Assembly: GCA_036004365.1 (NCBI GenBank)
Contig: DASYRN010000224.1
Coordinates: 1 to 64,000, forward strand
Length of the DNA stretch: 64,000 nt
Source: DP-36 sp036004365
GTDB taxonomy: Bacteria; Desulfobacterota; Binatia; UBA9968
Direction of reading: 5' to 3'
The notes below the pieces were generated by a model. That model searched no databases. It was not told where the DNA came from and saw only the letters and a list, made by a program, of their open reading frames with translations. This document shows positions 26,802 through 34,271 of this stretch, piece after piece; positions within the stretch are counted from its first letter, which is position 1, and every line of letters starts with the position of its first letter. The position numbers were made by a program, and so were the translations under genes.

Positions 26802-28202
26802 ATGGCTCTTACTGGAGAAAGGGAGTACGAAGGAACGGCCTTAATGGCCGATCCCATCCACCGCTATATTCAATTCACGGTTCCGCTGAAAAAAGGCGAG
26901 GCAACCGAAAAGGATATCATTGATTCTCCCTGGGTCCAGAGACTCCGCTATATCTATCAGCTCCAAAGCGCCCGCTGGGTCTATCCCTCCGCTGAGCACA
27001 GCCGCTTCCAACACTCACTCGGAGCGATGCATCTGGCCGGAGAGTTTGCCAATCACCTTTACCCGTCACTCCGGAGAGTTCTAGGCGAGCAATGCCCTTC
27101 GGCTCCGTTCATTGAGGAATACATGAGGATCACCGGGCTGCTTCATGATGTCGGCCACGGTCCTTTCGGCCACTTTTTCGATGACAACTTCTTGGCCGAC
27201 TTTAAAATTACTCACGAGGATATCAGCCAAACTATTATTCACCAGAAATTGGGCGACTTGATCTCGCAGCTGCGCCGTAGCCCCAGCGGCTCGTTCGCAG
27301 CAGGGGAGGAGTTGAGGCCGGAGGATATTGCGTTCCCGATTAAAAAGGACGGCAAAGACGACCAGCACAAGCCCAAATGGGTGAGGCTGCTTCAGCCTCT
27401 AACCGGCGGGATTTTCACTTTCGACAACTTGGACTATGTGTCCCGTGACTCCTACATGTGCGGCGTGGCGGTGGGACCTATCGATCGCGAGCGGCTCATC
27501 CACTACACTTTTTTTTCCCCAAAGGGGCTCACTCTTCACAAAGCTGGCAATAGTGCGCTCACGATGTTTCTGAACGCCCGGCTCTACCTGTACACCAATG
27601 TTTATTATCATCGGACAACCCGCGCTATCGATCTCCATCTGAGGGAGATTTTTCCGGAAACGATGCGAGCCATCTTTCCCGGAAACCCGTTGTCTTATAT
27701 GCAAGAGTATCTTCGACTCACCGACTGGTCGCTTCTCGAGGAGGTCTCTCGATGGCGTGACCAGAGTGGAAACGAACCACTCGCACGAGAATGGCAAAGA
27801 ATCCTCAATCGGGACATCAAATGGAAAATGGCCTACGACCGCACACTCTCTCTGAACGAACTGCGTTACGGTGTTTCTCTGATCCAGGATGCGGACTGGG
27901 AGAAACGAATCCGATCCGCACTGCCCTCCTCAGTCCAGGATCTGGTCTTTAGGGTCGACATGGCGATTCAGGACCCCAGACCCGAAAATCCCTTTTCTAT
28001 GGGCAAGAAGCAGATCTACATTTTTGACCCATCGACTGAGCAGATTACCAAAGAATCTCTCTCCGAGCTTTTTGAGTTTATCCCCTCCACCGTGGTTCAG
28101 TTTAGGGTCTACGCCCTGGACCATGAAAACGATCGTCTCCTCGCCGAGGTGGCTGAATCAACGCTAAAGGGCGGCTCACCGGCAGTGAAGACAAGCGTCT
28201 GA
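26802..28202 (+). CDS. HD-domain phosphohydrolase (dGTPase/SAMHD1-like)
   Basis: A protein of about 466 residues. Near residue 65 lies the SRFQHSLGA motif, followed by LLHDVGHGPFGHFFDD near 112. Together these supply the His and Asp metal ligands of the HD superfamily in the order found in SAMHD1-like and YdhJ-like dNTP triphosphohydrolases. Downstream, LDYVSRDSYMCGV supplies the last Asp. The C-terminal third is specific and likely regulatory. Substrate could be dNTPs or other phosphate esters. A TTG at 26787 would overlap archease; I use the ATG at 26802, and an ATG at 26844 is also plausible. It is the last gene of the long plus-strand run. Confidence 0.85.
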   Translation: MALTGEREYEGTALMADPIHRYIQFTVPLKKGEATEKDIIDSPWVQRLRYIYQLQSARWVYPSAEHSRFQHSLGAMHLAGEFANHLYPSLRRVLGEQCPSAPFIEEYMRITGLLHDVGHGPFGHFFDDNFLADFKITHEDISQTIIHQKLGDLISQLRRSPSGSFAAGEELRPEDIAFPIKKDGKDDQHKPKWVRLLQPLTGGIFTFDNLDYVSRDSYMCGVAVGPIDRERLIHYTFFSPKGLTLHKAGNSALTMFLNARLYLYTNVYYHRTTRAIDLHLREIFPETMRAIFPGNPLSYMQEYLRLTDWSLLEEVSRWRDQSGNEPLAREWQRILNRDIKWKMAYDRTLSLNELRYGVSLIQDADWEKRIRSALPSSVQDLVFRVDMAIQDPRPENPFSMGKKQIYIFDPSTEQITKESLSELFEFIPSTVVQFRVYALDHENDRLLAEVAESTLKGGSPAVKTSV

Positions 28203-28396
28203 CTGCCACAATCAAAGCGATAGCATAGCCAGGAAAGAATCCCGCCAATAAAAGGAAGCGTTTATTGCCAAAGGATCAGCAACTTTTTTGTCGGGTAACT
28301 TTGCTTTACGACTATTGATCCGTGTGGTAGAAGAAAACTCAAGATTTTGCCGCTCGTGCGCCAGACCTTGAGTGAGTCTGCTCCGAAACTACACCC

Positions 28397-28972
28397 ATGA
28401 AAGAAACGATCATCAAGGCTTTCGAGGAAAGCATCCATGCAAAGAAAGCCTTTCTTAAAGACAATCTAGATGGACTTTTATCGGCCATCGACCTTATTGC
28501 CGCGGCTTTCCTCCGCGGCAATAAGCTTGTGTTATTCGGGAATGGAGGAAGCGCAGCGGACGCGCAACACATTGCCGCCGAGTTTGTGAACCGCTTTCGC
28601 ATAGAAAGACCGCCGCTCCCGGCCCTAGCCCTGACCACGGATACTTCGGCCATTACCAGCATAGCGAACGACTACGACTACAAAGAGATCTTCGCCAAGC
28701 AGCTCAAAGCCCTAGGAAAAGAAGGGGATGTGGCCTTGGCCATCTCCACGACCGGCAATGCGGCCAACGTACTAGCCGCCATCGATGCTTGTAAGAAACT
28801 CAAGATCGTTACTATTGGCCTAACCGGCGGTGACGGAGGAAAGATGGCCAGAAAAGTCGACCATCTCTTGCCGGTCTCTGAGAGCAAAAATACTGCTCGC
28901 ATCCAGGAAACGCATATCCTCATAGGTCATGTCATCTGTGAGATGGTGGATCAAAAGCTCTTCTCTGCTTAA
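28397..28972 (+). CDS. gmhA: Sedoheptulose-7-phosphate isomerase (phosphoheptose isomerase)
   Basis: A 191-residue SIS-domain enzyme. Diagnostic segments are LFGNGGSAADAQHIAAEFVNRF, cited as GNGGSAADAQH, then LTTDTSAITSIANDY and the late RIQETHILIGHVICEMV, with the zinc-ligand His and Gln. It makes D-glycero-manno-heptose 7-phosphate, the first step of ADP-heptose for LPS inner core or S-layer glycans. This supports a Gram-negative-type envelope. HldE and other heptose genes are not in the window. The 194 bases upstream hold no recognisable gene. Confidence 0.95.
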   Translation: MKETIIKAFEESIHAKKAFLKDNLDGLLSAIDLIAAAFLRGNKLVLFGNGGSAADAQHIAAEFVNRFRIERPPLPALALTTDTSAITSIANDYDYKEIFAKQLKALGKEGDVALAISTTGNAANVLAAIDACKKLKIVTIGLTGGDGGKMARKVDHLLPVSESKNTARIQETHILIGHVICEMVDQKLFSA

Positions 28973-28990
28973 ACCGCGATAACCCAGCTC

Positions 28991-29938
28991 ATGGGGAGAA
29001 AAACCTTCACGCCCCTCGACTTCTCCAAAGTCCGAACCTATCCGTCAAAGAATCGGCTCAGCAAGGTCCAGCGCTCTCTGCTAGGAAAAACAGTCCGCAA
29101 AGGGCTCCGTCTCCGTTCTTTCTTCCTGGGCTTGCCTGATATTCTCGCAGCCCAAAATCTTAAGGAGATCGCTCGGAGGATCGCTCAGGCTCATCGTAGA
29201 AACAAAACCGTTCTCCTGGGCATGGGAGCGCATTCGATGAAAGTCGGCCTCAGCCCTCTGATCATCGACTTCATGGAGCGGGGCATCGTGAGCGCGGTGG
29301 CGATGAACGGCGCGGGAATCATCCACGACTTCGAGCTCGCCTTCATGGGCAAAACCTCAGAGGATGTGGCTGCTAGCCTTAGCGATGGAAGTTTCGGCAT
29401 GGCTAAGGAAACTGGCGCCTTTCTGAATCTAGCCATCTCCAAAGGCCATGACCAACGGAAGGGGATCGGTGCAGCCGTCGGCGACGCCATTCTTAAGGCT
29501 CGCCTCCCGCATCGTGACCTGAGCATACTCGCCGCCGGGGCGAGACTCGGCGTCCCAATCACTGTCCACGTGGGTGTAGGAACCGATATCATCCACATGC
29601 ATCCTAATGTAGACGGCAAGGCTCTTGGGGAAGAGAGCCTGCGAGATTTCCGCACTCTTACTTCGGTCGTAGCTTCGTTGGGAGATGGGGTCTTTCTTAA
29701 TTTCGGCTCAGCGGTGATCCTTCCCGAAGTCTTCTTAAAGGCGCTGAGTTTAGCCCGTAACCTTGGCCACCCCGTTCGCAAACTCACCACGGTCAACCTC
29801 GACTTTCTTCCTCACTATCGACCATTGACCAATGTCGTCACCCGCCCAACTCTTGGAAGCGGGAAGGGATATCATCTCACCGGCCACCTCGAGATCATGG
29901 TGCCTCTTATCTTTGCTGCTGTCCTCGAAGAGTTGTGA
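28991..29938 (+). CDS. Deoxyhypusine synthase-like conserved protein
   Basis: A 315-residue protein starting 18 bases after gmhA. It shows a nucleotide-fold pattern: VLLGMGAHSMKVGLSPLI near 75-92, MNGAGIIHDFE near 104, GKTSEDVAASL near 119 and HVGVGTDIIHMHP near 200, plus a C-terminal GHPVRKLTTVNLDF. The alternation of Gly-rich loops and the NGAGIIHD/TSEDV motifs recall the deoxyhypusine synthase fold. The eukaryotic and archaeal active-site Lys region is not convincingly conserved. Bacteria lack eIF5A, so another substrate is likely. Adjacency to gmhA and the absence of other partners do not define it. I assign only the fold-level resemblance. Confidence 0.6.
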   Translation: MGRKTFTPLDFSKVRTYPSKNRLSKVQRSLLGKTVRKGLRLRSFFLGLPDILAAQNLKEIARRIAQAHRRNKTVLLGMGAHSMKVGLSPLIIDFMERGIVSAVAMNGAGIIHDFELAFMGKTSEDVAASLSDGSFGMAKETGAFLNLAISKGHDQRKGIGAAVGDAILKARLPHRDLSILAAGARLGVPITVHVGVGTDIIHMHPNVDGKALGEESLRDFRTLTSVVASLGDGVFLNFGSAVILPEVFLKALSLARNLGHPVRKLTTVNLDFLPHYRPLTNVVTRPTLGSGKGYHLTGHLEIMVPLIFAAVLEEL

Positions 29939-29989
29939 GACACTGGAGTTTTTCTTGTCATTCCTTGCTAGATCTATATTTCCAAACGC

Positions 29990-30119
29990 TTCATGCGCAT
30001 TGAAATCTTATCGGATCCTAAAGATGCGGCGCCGGGAGATCCAAGTGGAACCTGGCTATGACGGAGTCTACGGAAAAATCCATATCTCTTCTTTTCCCGA
30101 CGCCGCCCCGGCGCACTAA
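29990..30119 (+). pseudogene. Probable C-terminal remnant of an EndoQ/PHP-family nuclease
   Basis: The space between the deoxyhypusine-synthase-like gene and the next gene contains an open stretch ending QVEPGYDGVYGKIHIS and then a stop at 30119. The EPGYDGVYGKI sequence is typical of the extreme C terminus of the TIGR00375/endonuclease Q family. No upstream domain is present in any frame and there is no suitable start with a ribosome binding site. I read it as the 3' stub of a lost gene, possibly removed by deletion. Confidence 0.4.
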
Positions 30120-30210
30120 ACCAGCTCAGCCTATTCTGATTGTCCGGACGACTAACCTTTTCCATCTTCTTTACCGTTGACGAATTTTTCGTTAAATTCA
30201 TCTTTGACTC

Positions 30211-31011
30211 ATGCGTTCCAGGCTAATTACTTTGAGCACGGACTTCGGCTACAAGGACCCCTTCGTTGGGACCATGAAGGGAGTCATTCTCGGCATCAAC
30301 CCGGATGTGAGGATCATCGATTTGACCCACGGGATCCCGCCCCAGGATTTGACAGCGGTCGCTTTAGTTCTCCGCCATTCCGTGGCTTTTTTTCCGCCGG
30401 GGACGATTCATGTAGCCGTCGTGGACCCCGGCGTGGGAACTTTTCGCAGACCTGTTCTCGCCGAATCGGAAGGCCACTTCTTCATTGGGCCAGACAACGG
30501 GATCATCAGCTTTGCCATCGAAGGCAAAGAAACAAGCCACATCATTCATCTCTGCAATGATCGCTATCACCTCAAGCCGATCAGCGCGACCTTCCATGGC
30601 CGGGACATCTTCGCCCCGGTCGCTGCGCACCTCTCTTTGGGCACCCCGCTCAAAAGTTTCGGTACAAAAGTAGAATCTCTTGAAAGGCTCGACTGGCCCG
30701 TGGTGGTCAAAACCTCCGACAGTATCCAGGGACGAGTTGTCTACGTTGACCATTTTGGCAACCTCATCACAAACATTGACGCAAAGGATTTGGAAGGACT
30801 TAAATCGAAAATCTTCACGATCTTTATGGGTCAGCTCAACCTGCACGGCCTTTCGCCAAACTATTCCAGCGAGGATAATAACGGCTACGCCGCGCTCATC
30901 AATAGTTGGGGGCTGCTGGAAATATCGTTATTCAAAGGCAATGCGCAACTAAGCTGCGGGGCAAAGGTGGGCGATAGAATCGACATCAAAGGAGTCCCAG
31001 CGGTTTCATGA
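30211..31011 (+). CDS. SAM hydroxide adenosyltransferase (DUF62 family)
   Basis: A 266-residue protein of the fluorinase/chlorinase-like superfamily. It starts with ITLSTDFGYKDPFVGTMKG, cited here in part as TDFGYKDPFVG, then has VDPGVGTFRRP and GPDNGIIS, and the second domain holds VVYVDHFGNLITNI. Members without the halide-specific residues hydrolyse SAM to adenosine and methionine. It overlaps the M50 peptidase gene by four bases, suggesting coupling. The biological role in most bacteria is unclear. Length is normal. Confidence 0.9.
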   Translation: MRSRLITLSTDFGYKDPFVGTMKGVILGINPDVRIIDLTHGIPPQDLTAVALVLRHSVAFFPPGTIHVAVVDPGVGTFRRPVLAESEGHFFIGPDNGIISFAIEGKETSHIIHLCNDRYHLKPISATFHGRDIFAPVAAHLSLGTPLKSFGTKVESLERLDWPVVVKTSDSIQGRVVYVDHFGNLITNIDAKDLEGLKSKIFTIFMGQLNLHGLSPNYSSEDNNGYAALINSWGLLEISLFKGNAQLSCGAKVGDRIDIKGVPAVS

Positions 31012-31958
31012 CGAACGTTGGCACACAAAGGGAGAAAGCCCACGCAAAGCTTTGGCTCCATGCGCTACTCTTCCTTCTCACTCTAATCACCACGACCATT
31101 GCGGGCGCGATGCAGAGCGGCGCCGATTTCCTATCCGATCCATGGCAAATTTTCTCAGGTCTTCCCTTTTCCGTCACCCTTTTGGCTATTCTTCTGGTCC
31201 ACGAAATGGGCCATTATCTTACGGCGCGCCACCACGGAGTGCGCGCGACGCTCCCATATTTTATCCCGGCTCCTCCGATACCCTTCATCATCGGTACATT
31301 CGGCGCCTTCATTAAAATGGACTCTCCGCGCGACCGGAGGTCTCTGTTGGATGTTGGAGCTGCGGGACCACTCGCCGGAGTAGCGCTCGCCATTCCCGCC
31401 GTGGTCGTCGGTCTGCACCTTTCCACGATCTCGCCTCTCTCTGGGAACGGAGGTCTTGCCCTAGGATCATCCCTGCTGCTCAACTTTCTCACTCGATTGA
31501 TCCTGGGAGTTTCTCCTGACGATGCTACTATCATTATGCATCCCATTGGAGTGGCTGGGTGGGTGGGACTCTTCGTGACCGCTATGAACCTGCTGCCGGT
31601 GGGTCAGCTCGATGGGGGACACGTAGCCTACGCTCTTTTTGGCCAAAGATATATCTGGTTTTCGCGTCTCTCTTTAGCGGCCATCCTAAGCCTGGGAATA
31701 CTGCGGCTCTGGGACGGCTGGTTGATCTGGGCTCTCCTGCTTCTCTTGCTCGGGGTCCGCCATCCTTCGCCATCGGATCCGGACACCCCTCTCGACCTAA
31801 AGAGAAAAGTGATCGGCTGGCTGACTTTGGCGATCCTCGCGATCACCTTTATTCCTGTACCCTTTTCCTTTCAGGAGCCAAAACAGCTGGAGCAGCGGCT
31901 CATCCCAACACCCCCAACTCCGCCTATCGAAGCAGCCATAAACGGAGGCCCTGTATGA
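31008..31958 (+). CDS. Site-2-type M50 membrane metalloprotease
   Basis: A 316-residue integral membrane protease. The zinc motif HEMGH is at residues 65-69 inside a hydrophobic segment. The third ligand is the Asp of LLPVGQLDGGH near 201. Six to seven membrane helices are visible, and the PDZ domain of RseP-type enzymes is missing, as in the compact S2P group. The substrate is unknown; such enzymes release membrane-bound regulators or clear signal-peptide remnants. Its start overlaps the upstream gene and its stop overlaps the dCMP deaminase ATG, so the three form a tight operon. Confidence 0.9.
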   Translation: MTNVGTQREKAHAKLWLHALLFLLTLITTTIAGAMQSGADFLSDPWQIFSGLPFSVTLLAILLVHEMGHYLTARHHGVRATLPYFIPAPPIPFIIGTFGAFIKMDSPRDRRSLLDVGAAGPLAGVALAIPAVVVGLHLSTISPLSGNGGLALGSSLLLNFLTRLILGVSPDDATIIMHPIGVAGWVGLFVTAMNLLPVGQLDGGHVAYALFGQRYIWFSRLSLAAILSLGILRLWDGWLIWALLLLLLGVRHPSPSDPDTPLDLKRKVIGWLTLAILAITFIPVPFSFQEPKQLEQRLIPTPPTPPIEAAINGGPV

Positions 31959-32410
31959 GCGACCGGTTAACTTGGGATCAATATTTTATGACGATCACGC
32001 GTCAAGTAGCAGAGCGCTCTACCTGCAACCGCGCCAAAGTCGGGGCCGTCATCGTGCGCGACAAGAACATTCTCGCGACGGGGTACAACGGTGCGCCGGC
32101 GGGAATGCCCCATTGCACAGACGCGGGTTGCGTCATCTATCAGTCCAGAACGCCCAACGGGGATATTGAAGAGAACTGCTTCCGGACAATTCACGCGGAG
32201 ATCAACGCGATCGCCCAAGCGGCAAAGAACGGGTCCAGCATTAGAGACGCTTCAATCTATATCACCCACACGCCCTGCATCCACTGCGTCAAAGTCCTCG
32301 TCAATACCGGCATCAAAAATATCTACTACGAAAGCCCCTACAAACTTCACACCCTGGAGGAGATCCTCCACCACACCCAAGTCCAGCTCAAGAAAGTAGA
32401 TCTCACTTAA
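31955..32410 (+). CDS. dCMP deaminase (ComEB-type)
   Basis: A 151-residue zinc deaminase. Zinc ligands are His80 in HAE, with Glu82 as proton shuttle, and Cys108 and Cys111 in PCIHC. The NGAPAGMPHC segment with its extra Cys/His residues is typical of dCMP deaminases that bind a second zinc. It converts dCMP to dUMP for thymidylate synthesis. I place the start at the ATG at 31955, which overlaps the preceding stop in ATGA and follows ACGGAGG; a longer reading from 31559 lies over the M50 gene and is false. Transcription ends at the bidirectional terminator 6 bases downstream. Confidence 0.92.
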   Translation: MSDRLTWDQYFMTITRQVAERSTCNRAKVGAVIVRDKNILATGYNGAPAGMPHCTDAGCVIYQSRTPNGDIEENCFRTIHAEINAIAQAAKNGSSIRDASIYITHTPCIHCVKVLVNTGIKNIYYESPYKLHTLEEILHHTQVQLKKVDLT

Positions 32411-32415
32411 GAGAC

Positions 32416-32452
32416 AAAAAGGGGCGGGGGGAACCCGATCCCGCCCCCTTTC
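32416..32452. terminator. Bidirectional terminator between dCMP deaminase and atpE
   Basis: AAAGGGGCGGG pairs with CCCGCCCCCTTT with a single bulge. A and T runs flank both sides, so it can act on the plus-strand run and on the minus-strand atp block, which converge here. Confidence 0.85.
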
Positions 32453-32465
32453 ATACCCTAAAAGC

Positions 32466-32795
32466 TTATATTTTTGCTTGCAGAAGGAAGGCTATGACAA
32501 AGCCATAGAGGGCAAGCGCTTCGATAAAAGCTAGGCCCAGAATCAACGGAAGGAAGATTCTGTCCGCGGCATTCGGGTTGCGCCCGATGCTCTCCATCGC
32601 CGCGGCACCAACGCGCCCCTGGCCTAGGGCCGCGCCAAACGCGGCAATCGCAATTGCGAGCCCAGCCGAGATGGCAATCGCCCCTTTCGTGACTGAATCC
32701 GCCGGCGCTTCCGCCGAGGCCTCCACTGCCATAGCCAACCCTGAATACAAGCACGCCAGCACTACCGCCGCTACAGACAGAAGTAGCTTTTTCAC
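32466..32795 (-). CDS. atpE: ATP synthase F0 subunit c
   Basis: A 109-residue protein. Residues 1-23 form a cleavable-type signal ending near AMA, followed by two membrane helices of the c-ring hairpin. The polar loop has RNPNAADRI. The ion-binding Glu92 in FIEALALYG is present. The Glu is followed by Ala where sodium-binding rings usually have Ser or Thr, so proton coupling is more likely (inference). I place the start at the GTG at 32795, which has AAGGAGG eight bases upstream; a start at 32858 would add 21 non-native residues. It is the last gene of the hemL-atpZ-atpI-atpB-atpE block. Confidence 0.93.
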   Translation of the reverse strand: MKKLLLSVAAVVLACLYSGLAMAVEASAEAPADSVTKGAIAISAGLAIAIAAFGAALGQGRVGAAAMESIGRNPNAADRIFLPLILGLAFIEALALYGFVIAFLLQAKI

Positions 32796-32870
32796 CTTAT
32801 TCCTCCTTTCTAGCGGAACAACGTTCGCTCCTCTCCTCTCTCCTCTACCTCTCCACAATGAGCCGCCCGC

Positions 32871-33623
32871 CTAATGTTCATGACTGATGGCTAATGCCAC
32901 ATAGATCACGCTTAACACTGTGAAAACGAAAGCCTGAATAACAGAGACCAGGGCTCCCAAGATATAAAAGAGCACCGGGATCACAATCTTGGTTAACTCT
33001 ATAAACGCTTCGAGAACCTGATGATCGCCGAACATGTTGCCAAAAAGCCTAAGCGAAAGTGATACGGGCCTAAACAGATGCGATGAGCCCTCAAGGACAA
33101 AGAAAAAGAGGATGGATAGAAGCAAGACGGGAAGGAAGAGAAGACTCATAATCTTACTGCGGGTGGATGGTAACGAAGTCATCGGGCCAGTGAATTGCTT
33201 GATGTAGCCCAGGCCGTTTTCCTTAAAACCAAAAAAATTATAGGCGCCAAAAGAGACCAGCGCGAGCCCAAGAGTCGTATTGAGATTGCTTGTCGGGGGA
33301 GAGAACCCGGGTATCAATCCGAGGAGGTTCGCAAATAAAATAAAAAGGAAGAAACTACCGAACAACGAAACGTACTTCCGACCTTTTTTGCCGATAACGC
33401 TGTCGCTCAACGACACGACTAGCCCTAGCAAAAACTCCATCAGATTCCTCACGCTGATTCCTTCTTCAGGAATGACCGAATCCTGACTCCGCGCCATCGA
33501 CCGGCGAGCTATGTACGCTAACAGAAGAATCACTACCATCGCCAACAAAGCTGTGAGGCTGTGCTCCGGCAGAAGAGAAAACGGGTAGGGTAAAATAGAA
33601 TACCAGGTAAACGGATGCTCCAT
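32871..33623 (-). CDS. atpB: ATP synthase F0 subunit a
   Basis: A 250-residue five- or six-helix membrane protein. The essential Arg is in SLSLRLFGNMFGDH near residue 191, and the final helix has the QAFVFTVLSVIYV signature. It forms the proton half-channels against the c-ring. It lies 75 bases before atpE and directly abuts the upstream small membrane protein. The separation from the F1 genes by some 17 kb resembles deltaproteobacterial genomes. Confidence 0.95.
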   Translation of the reverse strand: MEHPFTWYSILPYPFSLLPEHSLTALLAMVVILLLAYIARRSMARSQDSVIPEEGISVRNLMEFLLGLVVSLSDSVIGKKGRKYVSLFGSFFLFILFANLLGLIPGFSPPTSNLNTTLGLALVSFGAYNFFGFKENGLGYIKQFTGPMTSLPSTRSKIMSLLFLPVLLLSILFFFVLEGSSHLFRPVSLSLRLFGNMFGDHQVLEAFIELTKIVIPVLFYILGALVSVIQAFVFTVLSVIYVALAISHEH

Positions 33624-33985
33624 TATCGACCTACCCTTAGAGAAAAATAGAGTGTCTCGACTAGAATAGCGACCAAAAGGGTCGAAAAGCCCAGCGCGAA
33701 GGAAATGGCATCCACCTCGAAGCGGAAGAAAAGCAGCGACAGCAACCCGATAAAGATCAGAAATTTCAAAAACAGAAGAAGCGCTCCCGCCCGCACTCTT
33801 CCTCTACCCGCCAACGGCGTTAAAACCCAGCGTACACCACAGCCCAGAAGGAAAAAGTTCAGCGCCATGAAACCGCCCCCCAAGAGAAACGTCTGCGGCT
33901 CCAAAATCTTAAACGGCATAAGACTCACCAGCAGAATTGCGAGCAGGCAAACATGCCAGAGTTCGATGCGAAAGACGCTGCTCAT
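33623..33985 (-). CDS. atpI: ATP synthase subunit I (AtpI-like membrane protein)
   Basis: A 120-residue protein with four hydrophobic helices and short basic loops. Such proteins precede atpB and help c-ring assembly or insertion; the sequence is poorly conserved and the call rests on size, topology and position. Its last base touches the first base of atpB. It begins 6 bases after the AtpZ-like gene. Confidence 0.8.
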   Translation of the reverse strand: MSSVFRIELWHVCLLAILLVSLMPFKILEPQTFLLGGGFMALNFFLLGCGVRWVLTPLAGRGRVRAGALLLFLKFLIFIGLLSLLFFRFEVDAISFALGFSTLLVAILVETLYFSLRVGR

Positions 33986-33991
33986 CGCTTA

Positions 33992-34246
33992 TCAGCCTCC
34001 CAAACGTCGCACCAACCGAACCAACTGAATTACGGCCCCCACAAAGGCGAAAAAAGTCATGCCAATCAAGAACCAGGGCGAGGTACCAAGGAAGGTATCC
34101 ACCAGGTAACCCACCATAACACCGCCAAAGATTGTGCTTGGGAATTGAAGCCCGATAGCCATGTATTTGGCTATCTTAACCAACCGGGGATTCTTGCTCT
34201 CTGCCTTATCCTGCGGCAGGCCCCCTTCTAGCGTCACGCTTAACAA
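33992..34246 (-). CDS. atpZ: AtpZ-like ATP synthase accessory protein
   Basis: An 84-residue protein with two membrane helices. The first contains GLQFPSTIFGGVMVGYLVD and the second FLIGMTFFAFVGA, with TFLGTSPWF between, matching AtpZ/AtpI small proteins, which bind divalent metals with AtpI. A charged N terminus lies in the cytosol. It begins the F0 block 25 bases behind hemL. Confidence 0.82.
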   Translation of the reverse strand: MLSVTLEGGLPQDKAESKNPRLVKIAKYMAIGLQFPSTIFGGVMVGYLVDTFLGTSPWFLIGMTFFAFVGAVIQLVRLVRRLGG

Positions 34247-34271
34247 CGTCTAGCAAGAAACCCAGAAAGCG

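Noticed and set aside
28203..28396. Search for a tRNA or small RNA in the gap before gmhA
   Set aside because: There is a weak AATAAA/TTTATT hairpin but no cloverleaf, T-loop or other known RNA signature.
31559..31954. Extended start of dCMP deaminase
   Set aside because: The extension is out of frame over the M50 peptidase gene; the ATG at 31955 with ACGGAGG is well supported.
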